From contig NZ_JACHIV010000001.1 of NCBI RefSeq assembly GCF_014203325.1, positions 2,543,501 to 2,607,500 of the forward strand: DNA of 64,000 nucleotides. Reading direction: 5' to 3'. A program made the translations under genes and the position numbers. This DNA comes from Saccharopolyspora gloriosae (GTDB taxonomy: Bacteria > Actinomycetota > Actinomycetes > Mycobacteriales > Pseudonocardiaceae). Below the pieces are notes generated by a model, which did no database searches, was not told the origin of the DNA, and saw only the letters and a list, made by a program, of their open reading frames with translations. Each line of letters starts with the position of its first letter. Position 1 is the first letter of the stretch. This document shows, one piece after another, positions 17,078 to 26,610 of this stretch.

Positions 17078-20000
17078 TCACTCGGAGGTGTCAGTGCGGC
17101 GCCGATTTCCGGGGATGCCGGGGAACGGCCGCGGATCGACGGAGATCTCGCGCATCCGCTTGCTGTAGAGCTCGTAGCGGCGGCGGGCCTCGCCGAAGCG
17201 CTCCGCGCGCAGCAGGGTGCTCACCAGGTCGAGGTGCGCTTCTTCGTCGTAGCAGTCGTCGCGCAGCAGCCGCAGGGCGAACCGGGCGACCCGGTCGGTG
17301 TCGCCTTCGGCGCGCAGCCGCCGGGTCAGCGCCCGGAGCACGGCGACGTGCGTGGTGCGCAACTCGTCGGCCAGCGCGTCCGCCCAGGCCTGGTACGGAT
17401 CGTCCTCCAGGAAGTCACCGGTGTAGGCGGCCTCCGCGTCCAGCAGCTGCGCGGTCGCCGAGGGCAGCTCGTCGCGATGCGCCTGCAACGCCCGGTCGGC
17501 CTGGGCGAGGAACGCTTCGACGTCCACGCGGACGTAGCGCGGATCGAGGCCGACGGTGCCGGTCTCGCTGGTCAGCAGGACCGAACCGGTCATCGGCCCG
17601 GGCCCTGAGAGCACGTCGCGCACGGTCGAGAGCAGCACCGAGAGCCGGTTGCCCGCCCGCACCGGGTCCACTTCGGGCCACAGCAGTTCCATCAGCTCTT
17701 CGCGGCGCAGCGGGCGCCGCTTCGCGACGAGGATCTTCAGCAGCTCGCGGGCTTTGCGGGACTGCCACGCCGCGCGCGGCACCGGCAGCCCGGCGTGTTC
17801 GATCCGGAACACGCCCAGCGCGCGCAGCGCCACCGGCGGGGCCAGTCGCGCCACCGCGGCGAGCGGGCCGGCGGCCGTCCGGGAGTCGGGTGTCGCGCCG
17901 TGCTCGCGCAGGGTGCGTTCGGCGAGGTCCGCGACCGCTCCGGCACCGTCGCGCACGGGGCCCAGCCGGTGGCGCAGCAGCACGGCCTGCGCCTCTTCGA
18001 CGGCGAAACCGCCTTCGCGCCAGATCTGCACGGCCTCGTCCAGCGCCGGTCCGTGCTCCAGCGGGTCGGGGGAGGTGACGGCGGTGAGCGCCAGCGCTTC
18101 CGCCAAGCCGGGCTCGTCGCCGCGGGAGCGGGCCTGTTCGGCGGCGAGCGCGGCGTCGGCGATCGCCGGTTCGAGGTCCCCGGCCTCCCACGCGATCCAG
18201 CCGCGGGTGAGCAGGGCGCGCACCTCGTGCAGGTGCTCGCCGAGGTCGACCGCGCGCTGGGCCAGCGCGCGCGCCTGCTCCGGGTCGTCGACCGCGCGGA
18301 TCCGGGCGAGCCCGATCAGCGCGGCGCTCGTGCCGAGCACGTCCCGCGCGGGTTCCGCCAGTGCCAGCGCCTCCTCGTAGGCGGAGCGGGCCCGTTCGAG
18401 CCTGCCGCGCTGGCGGTGCACGTCGCCGCGCACGCACAGCGGCCAGGCGAGGTAGCCGGTGCCGAACCGGCCGAATCCGTCGCAGGCGGCGTCGATCGCG
18501 ACGGTCGCCTCGTCGAACCGGCCGAGCCGGGCGAGGGCGGTGCCGCGCTGGGTCAGCGCGTGCGCCCGCAGCAGCGGGTCCCCGTGCTTCTCCGCGATCC
18601 GCAGCGCCGCGTCGGCGTGCGCCAGGGCCGGGGCGGGTTCGCCCGCTTCGGTGCAGTGCAGCGCGCGCAGCGCGTGCAGCCTGCCGAGCGGTACCGCCGG
18701 GGCGTTCTCCGCGGCGTCGAACCAGGCGGTGCGCGCCTCGCGCTGGTCGCCGCGGGCGGCGGCGAGCACGGCGCGGGCGATGCGGGCGGCGGTGGACGCC
18801 GCTGATCCGGGTGTGCAGCGTGCGGCGATCTCCTCGGCCCGGGTGGCGGCCTCCCGGCCGCGTGCGACGTCGCCGGTGAGGCGGTGGGCCAGCGCGGCGA
18901 TCGCGGACAGCCGGGCCTCGTCGGACGTGGTTCCGGTGCCGTGCGCGGCGGAGCAGGCGTCGAGCGCTTCGGCGGGTTCGGCCCTGGCCAGCGCGGCGGC
19001 GGCGATCCGCCACGCCAGCGCGGGATCGGCCGGTGAGCCCGCCCGCCGCCAGCTCGCGGCGGCCTCCGGCCAGCGGCCCCGCAGCCGGTGCGCCTGGCCG
19101 ACGAGGAGCGCGATCGCCTCTCCTGCCGAGTCGCCGAGCAACGCCGCGGCGTCGAGGACCACGTCCACGTGCCCGTCGTCGAGCAGCCTGCCGCCGACGT
19201 CGGTGAGCAGCGCGGCGCAGCGCTCGGTGTCGCGCGCGGCGACGAGGTGGCGCAGCGCGCGCTCGTGCCGACCGGCCCGGTGGTCCTCCTCGGCGGCCTG
19301 GCGGTGCAGCGAAGTGCGGATCTCGGGGGTCACCGTGCGCGGTTCCGCGAGGAACTCGGCCAGCGGGGGCACCAGCGCCCACCGCCCGGTTCCGGAGGGC
19401 CGCAGCAGGCCGCGCCGGGCGAGGTCGGTGAACACGCCGCCGGGTTCTTCGGAGGTGACGTCGCCGAGCACGGCCAGCCGGTGCAGCGCGTGCCGCGCGC
19501 GCTCCGGCTCGCGGTCGAGGACTTCCTCGGCGAGGTACGGGTGGAACCGGTCGGCGGTCGGCATCCCGGAGCGGCGGGGTTCGGGCACGGTCCGCAGCGA
19601 TTCGATGGCGCGGCAGACCGCGGCGGGCCAGCCACCGGTGCGTTCGCTGAGCTCGTGGGCGAGCGCGACGTCGCCGTCTCCGAGGGCGCCGTCGAGCAGT
19701 TCGGCGATCTCGTCGGTGTCGAAGGCGAGCAGTCCGGCGTCGATCTCGCCGACCTTGCCCTGCCCCCGCAGCCGTTCCAGGGAGAACGGAGGTTCGTGGC
19801 GCGACAGCAGCACCAGCCGCAGGCGGGGCGGCGCGGTGCGGCACAGGTCGGCGATGAGCGAGACCGCGTGCTCACCGGCCTCGTGCAGATCGTCGATCAC
19901 CAGGTGCAGATCCGCGGGCAGGTCGCGCAGCCAGTCGCAGATCGCCCCGCGCTCGGTGGCCGGGGCGGGGCCGGGCAGGTGCGGGAGAGCGGCGTCGACG

Positions 20001-20218
20001 AGGTGGGTGAGCAGCCGTCCGGCGTCGTCACCGGAGCTCTCGGGCGACCACCAGGCGGTGGTGACGCCCGTGGCGGCCCATTCCTTGACGGCCGTCGTCT
20101 TGCCCCATCCGGCCGCCGCGATCACCAGGCACACCCGGTTCCGGGCGGCCGTGTCGAGCGCGTCGTCCAGCACCGGGCGCGCAACGGTGCCCGTGCCGAG
20201 CTGGTCGCGACGTCCCAT
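17078..20218 (-). CDS. Large STAND ATPase regulator with TPR-like region and C-terminal BTAD/winged-helix domain
   Basis: The 1046-residue protein begins with a P-loop NTPase (Walker A AAAGWGKTTA near residue 38; Walker B LHLVIDDLHEA near 115) of the MalT/AfsR type. A long helical repeat region covers about 330-780. The C-terminus has an OmpR-like winged helix (SRKARELLKILVAKRRPLRREELMELLW split by a loop) followed by a BTAD domain. This order, ATPase first and DNA-binding last, is known in actinobacterial SARP relatives. The ATG at 20218 has a strong GGGGAGG site. It is divergent from the Pls-like synthetase, with 472 bases between, and is a candidate regulator for it. Confidence 0.85.
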   Translation of the reverse strand: MGRRDQLGTGTVARPVLDDALDTAARNRVCLVIAAAGWGKTTAVKEWAATGVTTAWWSPESSGDDAGRLLTHLVDAALPHLPGPAPATERGAICDWLRDLPADLHLVIDDLHEAGEHAVSLIADLCRTAPPRLRLVLLSRHEPPFSLERLRGQGKVGEIDAGLLAFDTDEIAELLDGALGDGDVALAHELSERTGGWPAAVCRAIESLRTVPEPRRSGMPTADRFHPYLAEEVLDREPERARHALHRLAVLGDVTSEEPGGVFTDLARRGLLRPSGTGRWALVPPLAEFLAEPRTVTPEIRTSLHRQAAEEDHRAGRHERALRHLVAARDTERCAALLTDVGGRLLDDGHVDVVLDAAALLGDSAGEAIALLVGQAHRLRGRWPEAAASWRRAGSPADPALAWRIAAAALARAEPAEALDACSAAHGTGTTSDEARLSAIAALAHRLTGDVARGREAATRAEEIAARCTPGSAASTAARIARAVLAAARGDQREARTAWFDAAENAPAVPLGRLHALRALHCTEAGEPAPALAHADAALRIAEKHGDPLLRAHALTQRGTALARLGRFDEATVAIDAACDGFGRFGTGYLAWPLCVRGDVHRQRGRLERARSAYEEALALAEPARDVLGTSAALIGLARIRAVDDPEQARALAQRAVDLGEHLHEVRALLTRGWIAWEAGDLEPAIADAALAAEQARSRGDEPGLAEALALTAVTSPDPLEHGPALDEAVQIWREGGFAVEEAQAVLLRHRLGPVRDGAGAVADLAERTLREHGATPDSRTAAGPLAAVARLAPPVALRALGVFRIEHAGLPVPRAAWQSRKARELLKILVAKRRPLRREELMELLWPEVDPVRAGNRLSVLLSTVRDVLSGPGPMTGSVLLTSETGTVGLDPRYVRVDVEAFLAQADRALQAHRDELPSATAQLLDAEAAYTGDFLEDDPYQAWADALADELRTTHVAVLRALTRRLRAEGDTDRVARFALRLLRDDCYDEEAHLDLVSTLLRAERFGEARRRYELYSKRMREISVDPRPFPGIPGNRRRTDTSE

Positions 20219-20690
20219 CACACCTCCCCACCTGCGTTGATCCGCTCCATGGTGAGATCGGTCCGGGTGCGCCGCCGAGTGCGGGAACGATTCGCGCGCG
20301 GTAGCGGGGACGCTGGGTGCTGAACCGGTTCGGAGGTTCGCCTTAACGTGCGGGCGCGTCGTCGAGCCGGGCGGTTTCCGCCGAGGACTTCGGGCGGTGC
20401 GTGGTCGGCGTTCGGCCGAGTCCCCGCGCATCGGGTGAAGTCCCGGGCTCGTGGTCACCTGCACGGGTAGGACCGGGCGTGAGGTCTTGACCGGAGCCCG
20501 TTGGAGGCTCGGTGAGGCCGGACACGAATCCCCGGTCGAATGCCGGCCATCCCGTTCACCAGGGGTAATGTGATCGTTCTGTCTCTCGCGGATGGGTCGG
20601 ATCCGCGGGCATCGACTGGAAAAGGTGCGGCATGAGCGTCAGCGGTGATCGACTTCCGGATTCCGGTGTTCCCGGCGGAAGGGCCGTCCG
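20219..20690. other. 472-base intergenic region between the regulator and the Pls-like synthetase
   Basis: No gene is visible here. It must hold the promoters for both divergent genes. On the plus strand a TAATGT (20566-20571) could be a -10 box, but I see no good -35 box at the right distance. I see no strong palindrome. Confidence 0.4.
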
Positions 20691-23600
20691 GTGACGCTGT
20701 CGATGAACCGGGGCGGCACCGAGTCGCCCGGCTCCGCCTTCCCCGTCTTCGACCTGCTGGCACAACCGCACTCGCCCGGTTCGACCGCGGCCGCCGCCGC
20801 GCTCGCGCGCACCGCGCTGGCCGTGCCGGAGCCGCCCGCGACCGCGCTGTTCGACGCGGGCCCGGCCGCCCCGGAGCGCACCCTGCTGGACGTGCTCGCG
20901 GCCACCGTTCGTGCGCACCCGGACGCGCCCGCCCTGGACACCGGCGTCGAGACGTTCACCTACCGGGAGCTGGCCGATCGCGTCGAGTCCGATGCGCGGC
21001 GGCTCACCGCGGCGGGCATCGGCCGCGGCGACCGGGTCGGGATCAGGGTCGAGTCCGGCACGTCCGAGCTGTACCTGGGCATCCTCGCGGTGCTGGCGGC
21101 GGGCGCGGCCTACGTGCCCGTCGACGCCGACGATCCGCCGGAGCGCGCGGAGCTGGTGTTCGGCGAGGCCGAGGTGTGCGCGGTGCTCACCGGCGGCGAA
21201 CCGGTCGAGCGCGGTGCCCCGACGGGCCGGACCGGTGCACCGGAGCCGGACGACGACGCGTGGATCATCTTCACCTCCGGATCCACCGGCACCCCGAAGG
21301 GCGTGGCGGTGCGGCACCGCTCGGCCGCGGCGTTCGTGGACGCCGAGGCGCGGCTGTTCCTGCCGGACGCGCCGATCGGGCCCGGCGACCGGGTGCTCGC
21401 GGGCCTGTCGGTCGCGTTCGACGCGTCGTGCGAGGAGATGTGGCTGGCCTGGCGGCACGGCGCCTGCCTGGTGCCCGCGCCGCGTTCCCTGGTGCGGGCG
21501 GGCGCGGACCTGGGGCCGTGGCTGGTGCGACGGTCGATCAGCGTGGTCTCCACGGTGCCGACGCTGGCCGCGCTGTGGCCGGCGGAGGCGCTGGCCGGGG
21601 TGCGGCTGCTCATCTTCGGCGGCGAGGCCTGCCCTCCGGAGCTGGCGGAGCGGCTCGTCGGCGACGGTCGCGAGGTGTGGAACACCTACGGCCCGACCGA
21701 GGCGACGGTGGTGGCCTGCGCGGCACGGCTGGACGGGCGGGGTCCGGTGCGGATCGGGCTGCCGCTGGCGGGCTGGCGGCTCGCGGTGGTCGACGAGCGC
21801 GGGATGCCGGTGGCGCCGGGCGCGCAGGGCGAGCTGGTGATCGGCGGTGCCGGGTTGGCCCGCTACCTCGATCCGGCCAAGGACGCGGAGAAGTTCGCGC
21901 CGTCGCCGTCGCTGGGCTGGCCGCGGGCCTACCGCAGCGGGGACCTGGTGCGGGCCGACCCGGAGGGACTCGTGTTCGTCGGTCGCGCCGACGAGCAGAT
22001 CAAGCTCGGCGGCAGGCGCATCGAGCTCGGTGAGGTCGACGCCGCGCTGCAGGCACTGCCGGGCGTGTCGGGCGCGGCGGCGGCGGTGCGCCGCACGAAG
22101 GCGGGCGGTGAGCTGCTCGTCGGCTACCTCGTCGCCGAGGACGCCGCGGAGTTCGACACCGACGACGCCGTGCGCAGGTTGCGGGAGGTGCTGCCCGCGT
22201 CGCTGGTCCCGCTGCCCGCGGTGGTGGACGCGTTGCCGACGCGCACCTCGGGGAAGGTGGACCGCGCGGCGCTTCCCTGGCCGCTGCCGCAGCGGGAGCA
22301 GCCGCCGGTCGACGGGCTCTCGGAGACCGAGTCGTGGCTGGTCGAGGAATGGGCGGAGATCCTCGGCATGCGCCCGGACGGGCCGGACGCCGACTTCTTC
22401 CGGCTCGGCGGCGGCAGCCTCGCCGCGGCGCAGCTGGTGACGCGGTTGCGCACCCGGCACCCGCAGGTCTCGGTCGCCGACCTCTACCAGCACCCGCGGC
22501 TCGGTGAGCTCGCCGCGGAGCTGGACGAGTTGGACGCGGTGACCACCGCCCGCGCCGACGTCGCCCCGGTCCCGCGGCGGACGGGCTGGTGCCAGCTGCT
22601 GCTGATGGTCCCGCTGTGCACGCTCACCGGGCTGCGGTGGACGGCGGTGCTGGCGGCGATCGGCACCGTCCTGTCGGCGACGGGCCTCGCGTGGGCTCCG
22701 TCGACGTCCTGGTGGGCGCTGGTCGCGGCGTGGGTGGTGCTGTTCAGCCCGCTGGGGCGGATCGCGCTCGCCGCGGGCGGCATCAGGATGCTGCTGCACC
22801 GGGTCCGGCCGGGCCGCTACCCCCGGGGCGGGGGCGTGCACCTGCGGTTGTGGGCGGCCCAGCAGTGGGACCAGCGGTGCGGCGCGAGCTCGGTCTCCGG
22901 GGCGTTCTGGACGACGCACTACGCGAAGGCGCTGGGCGCGAAGATCGGCGAGGACGTCGACCTGCATTCGCCGCCGCCGGTGACGGGGCTGCTCAAGGTG
23001 GGTCGTGGCGCGGCGATCGAGCCCGAAGTGGACCTGTCCGGGCACTGGGTGGACGGCGAAACCGTCCACATCGGACGAATCCGGATCGGGGCGGGCGCCC
23101 GGGTGGGCGCGCGGAGCATGCTGCTGCCGGACTCGCGGGTGGGCAAGGGCGCGGAGGCCGCGGCGGGCTCCACCGTCCACGGCGTGATCCCGGCGCACCA
23201 GCGCTGGGCGGGCTCGCCCGCGGCGCGTTCCGCGAGCGGCCCGGCGGAGTGGCCCGCGCACCGCCCGCCGCGCTCCCGCACGTGGAGCGCGGTGTACGGC
23301 GTCACCTCGGCGCTGTTCGCGGCGGTACCGGTGGTGGCGGCGGTGCCCGCGCTGCTGATCGTCGCCGCCGCGCTGGCGGGCACGCCGACGCCGCGAGCCG
23401 CGCTGGGAGCGGCGCTCGCGGCGGTTCCCGCGGCGACGGCCGCGTACTTCGGCGCCTACGCGCTGCTGGTGCTGATCGCGGTGCGGGCGCTGGGAATCGG
23501 TCTGCGCGAAGGCCACCACCCGGTGCACGGGCGCATCGCCTGGCAGGTGTGGACGACGGAACGCCTGATGGGCATGGCCCGCACCGCGCTGTTCCCGCTG

Positions 23601-24677
23601 TACGCCAGCGTGTTCACGCCGATGTGGTTGCGGCTGCTGGGCGCGAAGGTCGGCCGGGGCGCGGAGATCTCCACGGTGCTGGCGCTGCCGAAGATGACGA
23701 AGGTCGCCGACGGGGCGTTCCTCGCCGACGACACCATGGTGGCGACCTACGAGCTGGGCAACGGCTGGTTGCACGTGGCCCCGGCCCGCATCGGCAAGGA
23801 GGCGTTCCTCGGCAACTCCGGGATGACCGCGCCGGGCCGTTCGGTGCCCAAGCGCGGCCTGGTCGGGGTGCTCTCGTCCACGCCGCGCAAGGCGAAGAAG
23901 GGCTCGTCGTACCTGGGCATGCCGCCGATGCCGCTGCGGCGCGCGAAGGTGCGCTCGGACGCGGAGCGCACCTTCGACCCGCCGCTGCGGCTGGTGTTCG
24001 CGCGGGCGCTGGTGGAGCTGTGCCGGATCGTGCCGGTGATGGCCTCGGCGGCGCTGGCGGTGCTCGCGCTCGGCGCGCTCGCGTGGCTGTGGGCCGCGGC
24101 CGGGCCGTGGGTCGCGGCGGCGCTGTCCGGGATCGTGCTGCTGGCGGCGGGCGTGCTGGCGTGCGCGGTGACGACGCTGGCGAAGTGGGTGCTGGTGGGC
24201 CGGTTCCGGGTGCGCCAGCAGCCGCTGTGGAGTTCCTTCGTGTGGCGCGGCGAACTGGCCGACACCTTCGTCGAGGTGCTGGCGGTGCCGTGGCTGGCGG
24301 GTGCCGCGACGGGCACGCCGCTGCTGACGACGTGGCTGCGCACGATGGGCGCGCGCATCGGCCGCGGCGCGTGGGTCGAGACCTACTGGCTGCCGGAGTC
24401 GGACCTGGTGCGCCTCGGCGCCGGGGCGACGGTGAACCGGGGTTGCGTGGTGCAGACCCACCTGTTCCATGATCGGATCATGAGCATGGACGAGGTGGTG
24501 CTGGACGAGGGTGCGACGCTCGGCCCGCACGGGATCGTGCTGCCCGGCGCGAGCATCGGCGCGCGCACGACGGTCGGCCCCGGCTCGCTGATCACCCGCG
24601 GGGACGCGGTGCCCGCGGACTCCCGCTGGCGCGGCAACCCGATCTCCGCCTGGCGTGGCGGGAAGCGGCGCTCATGA
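20691..24677 (+). CDS. Pls/PosA-family single-module NRPS (epsilon-poly-L-lysine synthetase-like)
   Basis: The 1328-residue protein has an adenylation domain (IIFTSGSTGTPKG near residue 192, NTYGPTEAT, YRSGDLV, PTRTSGKVDR), a carrier domain with phosphopantetheine Ser576 in LGGGSL, then about six membrane helices between three left-handed beta-helix-like regions. No condensation or thioesterase domain is present. That is the architecture and length of epsilon-poly-L-lysine synthetase, which polymerises lysine through its side-chain amine. By eye the pocket residues read DAESIGTVVK, close to the lysine code. The GTG at 20691 has GGAAGGG upstream; an ATG at 20703 is an alternative. The stop overlaps the M1 peptidase start (ATGA). 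The product could also be another basic amino acid polymer. Confidence 0.88.
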   Translation: MTLSMNRGGTESPGSAFPVFDLLAQPHSPGSTAAAAALARTALAVPEPPATALFDAGPAAPERTLLDVLAATVRAHPDAPALDTGVETFTYRELADRVESDARRLTAAGIGRGDRVGIRVESGTSELYLGILAVLAAGAAYVPVDADDPPERAELVFGEAEVCAVLTGGEPVERGAPTGRTGAPEPDDDAWIIFTSGSTGTPKGVAVRHRSAAAFVDAEARLFLPDAPIGPGDRVLAGLSVAFDASCEEMWLAWRHGACLVPAPRSLVRAGADLGPWLVRRSISVVSTVPTLAALWPAEALAGVRLLIFGGEACPPELAERLVGDGREVWNTYGPTEATVVACAARLDGRGPVRIGLPLAGWRLAVVDERGMPVAPGAQGELVIGGAGLARYLDPAKDAEKFAPSPSLGWPRAYRSGDLVRADPEGLVFVGRADEQIKLGGRRIELGEVDAALQALPGVSGAAAAVRRTKAGGELLVGYLVAEDAAEFDTDDAVRRLREVLPASLVPLPAVVDALPTRTSGKVDRAALPWPLPQREQPPVDGLSETESWLVEEWAEILGMRPDGPDADFFRLGGGSLAAAQLVTRLRTRHPQVSVADLYQHPRLGELAAELDELDAVTTARADVAPVPRRTGWCQLLLMVPLCTLTGLRWTAVLAAIGTVLSATGLAWAPSTSWWALVAAWVVLFSPLGRIALAAGGIRMLLHRVRPGRYPRGGGVHLRLWAAQQWDQRCGASSVSGAFWTTHYAKALGAKIGEDVDLHSPPPVTGLLKVGRGAAIEPEVDLSGHWVDGETVHIGRIRIGAGARVGARSMLLPDSRVGKGAEAAAGSTVHGVIPAHQRWAGSPAARSASGPAEWPAHRPPRSRTWSAVYGVTSALFAAVPVVAAVPALLIVAAALAGTPTPRAALGAALAAVPAATAAYFGAYALLVLIAVRALGIGLREGHHPVHGRIAWQVWTTERLMGMARTALFPLYASVFTPMWLRLLGAKVGRGAEISTVLALPKMTKVADGAFLADDTMVATYELGNGWLHVAPARIGKEAFLGNSGMTAPGRSVPKRGLVGVLSSTPRKAKKGSSYLGMPPMPLRRAKVRSDAERTFDPPLRLVFARALVELCRIVPVMASAALAVLALGALAWLWAAAGPWVAAALSGIVLLAAGVLACAVTTLAKWVLVGRFRVRQQPLWSSFVWRGELADTFVEVLAVPWLAGAATGTPLLTTWLRTMGARIGRGAWVETYWLPESDLVRLGAGATVNRGCVVQTHLFHDRIMSMDEVVLDEGATLGPHGIVLPGASIGARTTVGPGSLITRGDAVPADSRWRGNPISAWRGGKRRS

Positions 24678-25996
24678 CGGCCGCTGCGGGAGCGGACCGC
24701 TCCACCGACTCGTACCTGCCCGCGCACGGCAACGGCGGCTACCGCGTCGAGCACTACGACCTGGACCTGGACTACCGCGTCGGCCCGAACCGGCTGTCCG
24801 GGGACGTGACGGTCTCGGCGGTGGCGACCCAGGCGTTGTCGGCGCTGAGCCTGGACTTCGCGGACCTGCGGGTGCGCCGGGTGCTCGTCGACGGCGAGCC
24901 CGCGAAGTTCGGCCACCGCGCGGGCAAGCTGCGCGTCCGGCCCCGGCGGGCGATCGCCGACGGCGCCCGGTTCGAGGTGCGGGTCCGGTACGCGGGCAAT
25001 CCGCGCCCGGTGCGCGGGCAGTGGGGCGACATCGGCTGGGACGAGCTGACCGAGGGCTCTCTGGTGGCGAGCCAGCCGATCGGCGCCCCGTCCTGGTTCC
25101 CCTGCAACGACCACCCGTCGGACAAGGCGGCCTACCGGGTGTCGGTGACCGCGGACGCGGGGTTCACCGTGCTGGTCACGGGTGATCTGCTGTCGCGGCG
25201 CACCAGCGGCGCGGGCTCCACCCGGTGGGTCTACGAGCGGGCCGAGCCCACGCCGACGTACCTGATGGGCGTGCACACCGGGCGCTACGAGGAGGTCGAG
25301 CTCGCGGCCGGTCCGGTGCCGCAGCGGGCGGCGGTGCCCGCGCACCTGCTGCCGGTGTTCCGGGAGACGTTCGGACGCCACGGCGAGATCATGCGGGTGC
25401 TCGGCGAGCTGTTCGGCCCGTACCCGTTCGCGGAGTACGTCGTCGTGATCACCGACGATGACCTGGAGGAGCCGATCGAGGCCCAAGGCCTGTCGGTGTT
25501 CGGCCGCAACCTGCTCGACGGGCACCGCACCCACGAGCGGCTGGTGGTGCACGAGCTGGCCCACCAGTGGTTCGGCAACAGTCTGACCCTCGGCGACTGG
25601 CGCGACATCTGGCTCAACGAGGGGTTCGCGACCTACGCGGAGTGGTTGTGGTCGGAGGCCGTCGGCGAGGGCACCGCGGCCGAGCACGCCCGCGAGTGGC
25701 ACGCGCGGATGCGCGCCGCCGAGCCCGGTCTGCGGGTCGCCGATCCGGGGGTGGCGCGGATGTTCGACGAGGGCGTGTACAAGCGCGGGGCGTTGGTGTT
25801 GCACGCGTTGCGCGGCGAACTCGGCGACGACGCGTTCTTCGGCCTGCTGCGGCGCTGGGTGGCCGAGCACCGGCATGCCACGGTGTCCACCGCCGAGTTC
25901 ACCGCGCTGGCCGAGCAGTGCGCGGCGCGGCCGCTGGAGGGCTTGTTCGAGACCTGGTTGCACGGCACCGAAACGCCCGCGGACTCAGGTTTCTGA
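24674..25996 (+). CDS. M1-family zinc metallopeptidase coupled to the Pls-like synthetase
   Basis: The 440-residue protein has the M1 zinc site HELAHQW (His293, Glu294, His297) and the third ligand Glu316 in NEGFATYAE, spaced as HExxH-x18-E. The N-terminal beta domain ends in QPIGAPSWFPCNDHP, typical of the short bacterial M1 group; the C-terminal helical domain of long M1 aminopeptidases is missing. No signal peptide is seen. Its ATG overlaps the synthetase stop by 4 bases, so the two are translationally coupled. It may trim or degrade the synthetase product, or protect the producer; this is inference. Its 3' end overlaps the convergent marR gene by 12 bases. Confidence 0.9.
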   Translation: MTAAAGADRSTDSYLPAHGNGGYRVEHYDLDLDYRVGPNRLSGDVTVSAVATQALSALSLDFADLRVRRVLVDGEPAKFGHRAGKLRVRPRRAIADGARFEVRVRYAGNPRPVRGQWGDIGWDELTEGSLVASQPIGAPSWFPCNDHPSDKAAYRVSVTADAGFTVLVTGDLLSRRTSGAGSTRWVYERAEPTPTYLMGVHTGRYEEVELAAGPVPQRAAVPAHLLPVFRETFGRHGEIMRVLGELFGPYPFAEYVVVITDDDLEEPIEAQGLSVFGRNLLDGHRTHERLVVHELAHQWFGNSLTLGDWRDIWLNEGFATYAEWLWSEAVGEGTAAEHAREWHARMRAAEPGLRVADPGVARMFDEGVYKRGALVLHALRGELGDDAFFGLLRRWVAEHRHATVSTAEFTALAEQCAARPLEGLFETWLHGTETPADSGF

Positions 25997-26467
25997 GGCG
26001 ACCTCGGACCGGGGGTCGCGAATCCGCTCCCCGGCTCGCGCGACCCGTCCGAGCAGGCCGAGCAGCTGTTCGCGTTCCGCGCCGTCCAGCGGCGTCAGCA
26101 GGATTTCGATCATCCGCTCGGTGCGCCGCACCAGACCGGTGTGCGCGGTGCGCCCGGATTCGGTCAGCCGCAGCACGTTGCGCCTGCCGTCGGCGCTGTC
26201 CCTGGCTCGTTCGACGAGTCCGCGGCGGACCAGCCGGGCGATGACGTCGGCGGCGGTGGAGCGGTCCAGCGCGATGCGTTCGGCGAGCGTGCGTTGATCG
26301 AGCCCTCCTTCGTCGGCGAGCCCGTTGAGCACCGCGAACTGCGGCGGGGTGACGTCGTCGGAGACGGCGGCCGCCCACAGCATCGTGTGCACCTGCTGGA
26401 CGCGCCGGAACAGGTGGCCGGGATGCGTGCTGAGATCGATGGAGCCCACCCGCCCATTGTGCGCCAC
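25985..26467 (-). CDS. MarR-family regulator, divergent to pobA
   Basis: The protein has a MarR winged helix (TPPQFAVLNGLADEGGLDQ, then AERIALDRSTAADVIARLVRRGLV, then SADGRRNVLRLT in the wing). I propose GTG at 26467 as the start because an in-frame ATG at 26509 would put a perfect operator inside the coding region; a GTG at 26449 is also possible and no start has a strong ribosome site. It is divergent from pobA, and two identical inverted repeats lie between or at the edge of the genes. It probably represses pobA and itself and responds to an aromatic acid such as 4-hydroxybenzoate, as related regulators do. Confidence 0.85.
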   Translation of the reverse strand: MAHNGRVGSIDLSTHPGHLFRRVQQVHTMLWAAAVSDDVTPPQFAVLNGLADEGGLDQRTLAERIALDRSTAADVIARLVRRGLVERARDSADGRRNVLRLTESGRTAHTGLVRRTERMIEILLTPLDGAEREQLLGLLGRVARAGERIRDPRSEVASET

Positions 26468-26477
26468 CGCTGATCCG

Positions 26478-26491
26478 ATCCGTGTACGGAT
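26478..26491. promoter_or_regulatory. MarR operator 1
   Basis: ATCCGT-GT-ACGGAT is a perfect palindrome near the marR start. Its complement is identical to operator 2, and the centres are 87 bases apart. Confidence 0.65.
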
Positions 26492-26524
26492 CATGTCTGC
26501 ATCGAGCAAGGAGTGGTTGATTCG

Positions 26525-26530
26525 TTGACA
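26525..26530 (+). promoter_or_regulatory. Candidate pobA -35 box
   Basis: A consensus TTGACA lies 40 bases upstream of operator 2. No good -10 box follows at 16-19 bases, so the promoter is uncertain; TAGTCA at 26556 is too far. Confidence 0.3.
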
Positions 26531-26564
26531 ACCCGGTCTTCGCGGTGGACGGTGTAGTCAATTC

Positions 26565-26578
26565 ATCCGTACACGGAT
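26565..26578. promoter_or_regulatory. MarR operator 2
   Basis: ATCCGT-AC-ACGGAT is a perfect palindrome 33 bases upstream of the pobA start, identical to the complement of operator 1. Two copies in a divergent region next to a marR gene strongly suggest the binding sites of that regulator. Confidence 0.68.
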
Positions 26579-26610
26579 CAATTCCGGTGCGAGGCCGAAG
26601 GAGACGTTCG

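Noticed and set aside
20556-24530. 1324-codon open frame opposite the Pls-like synthetase
   Set aside because: Low-complexity Arg/His/Gln composition and no motif; the plus-strand gene has complete NRPS motifs.
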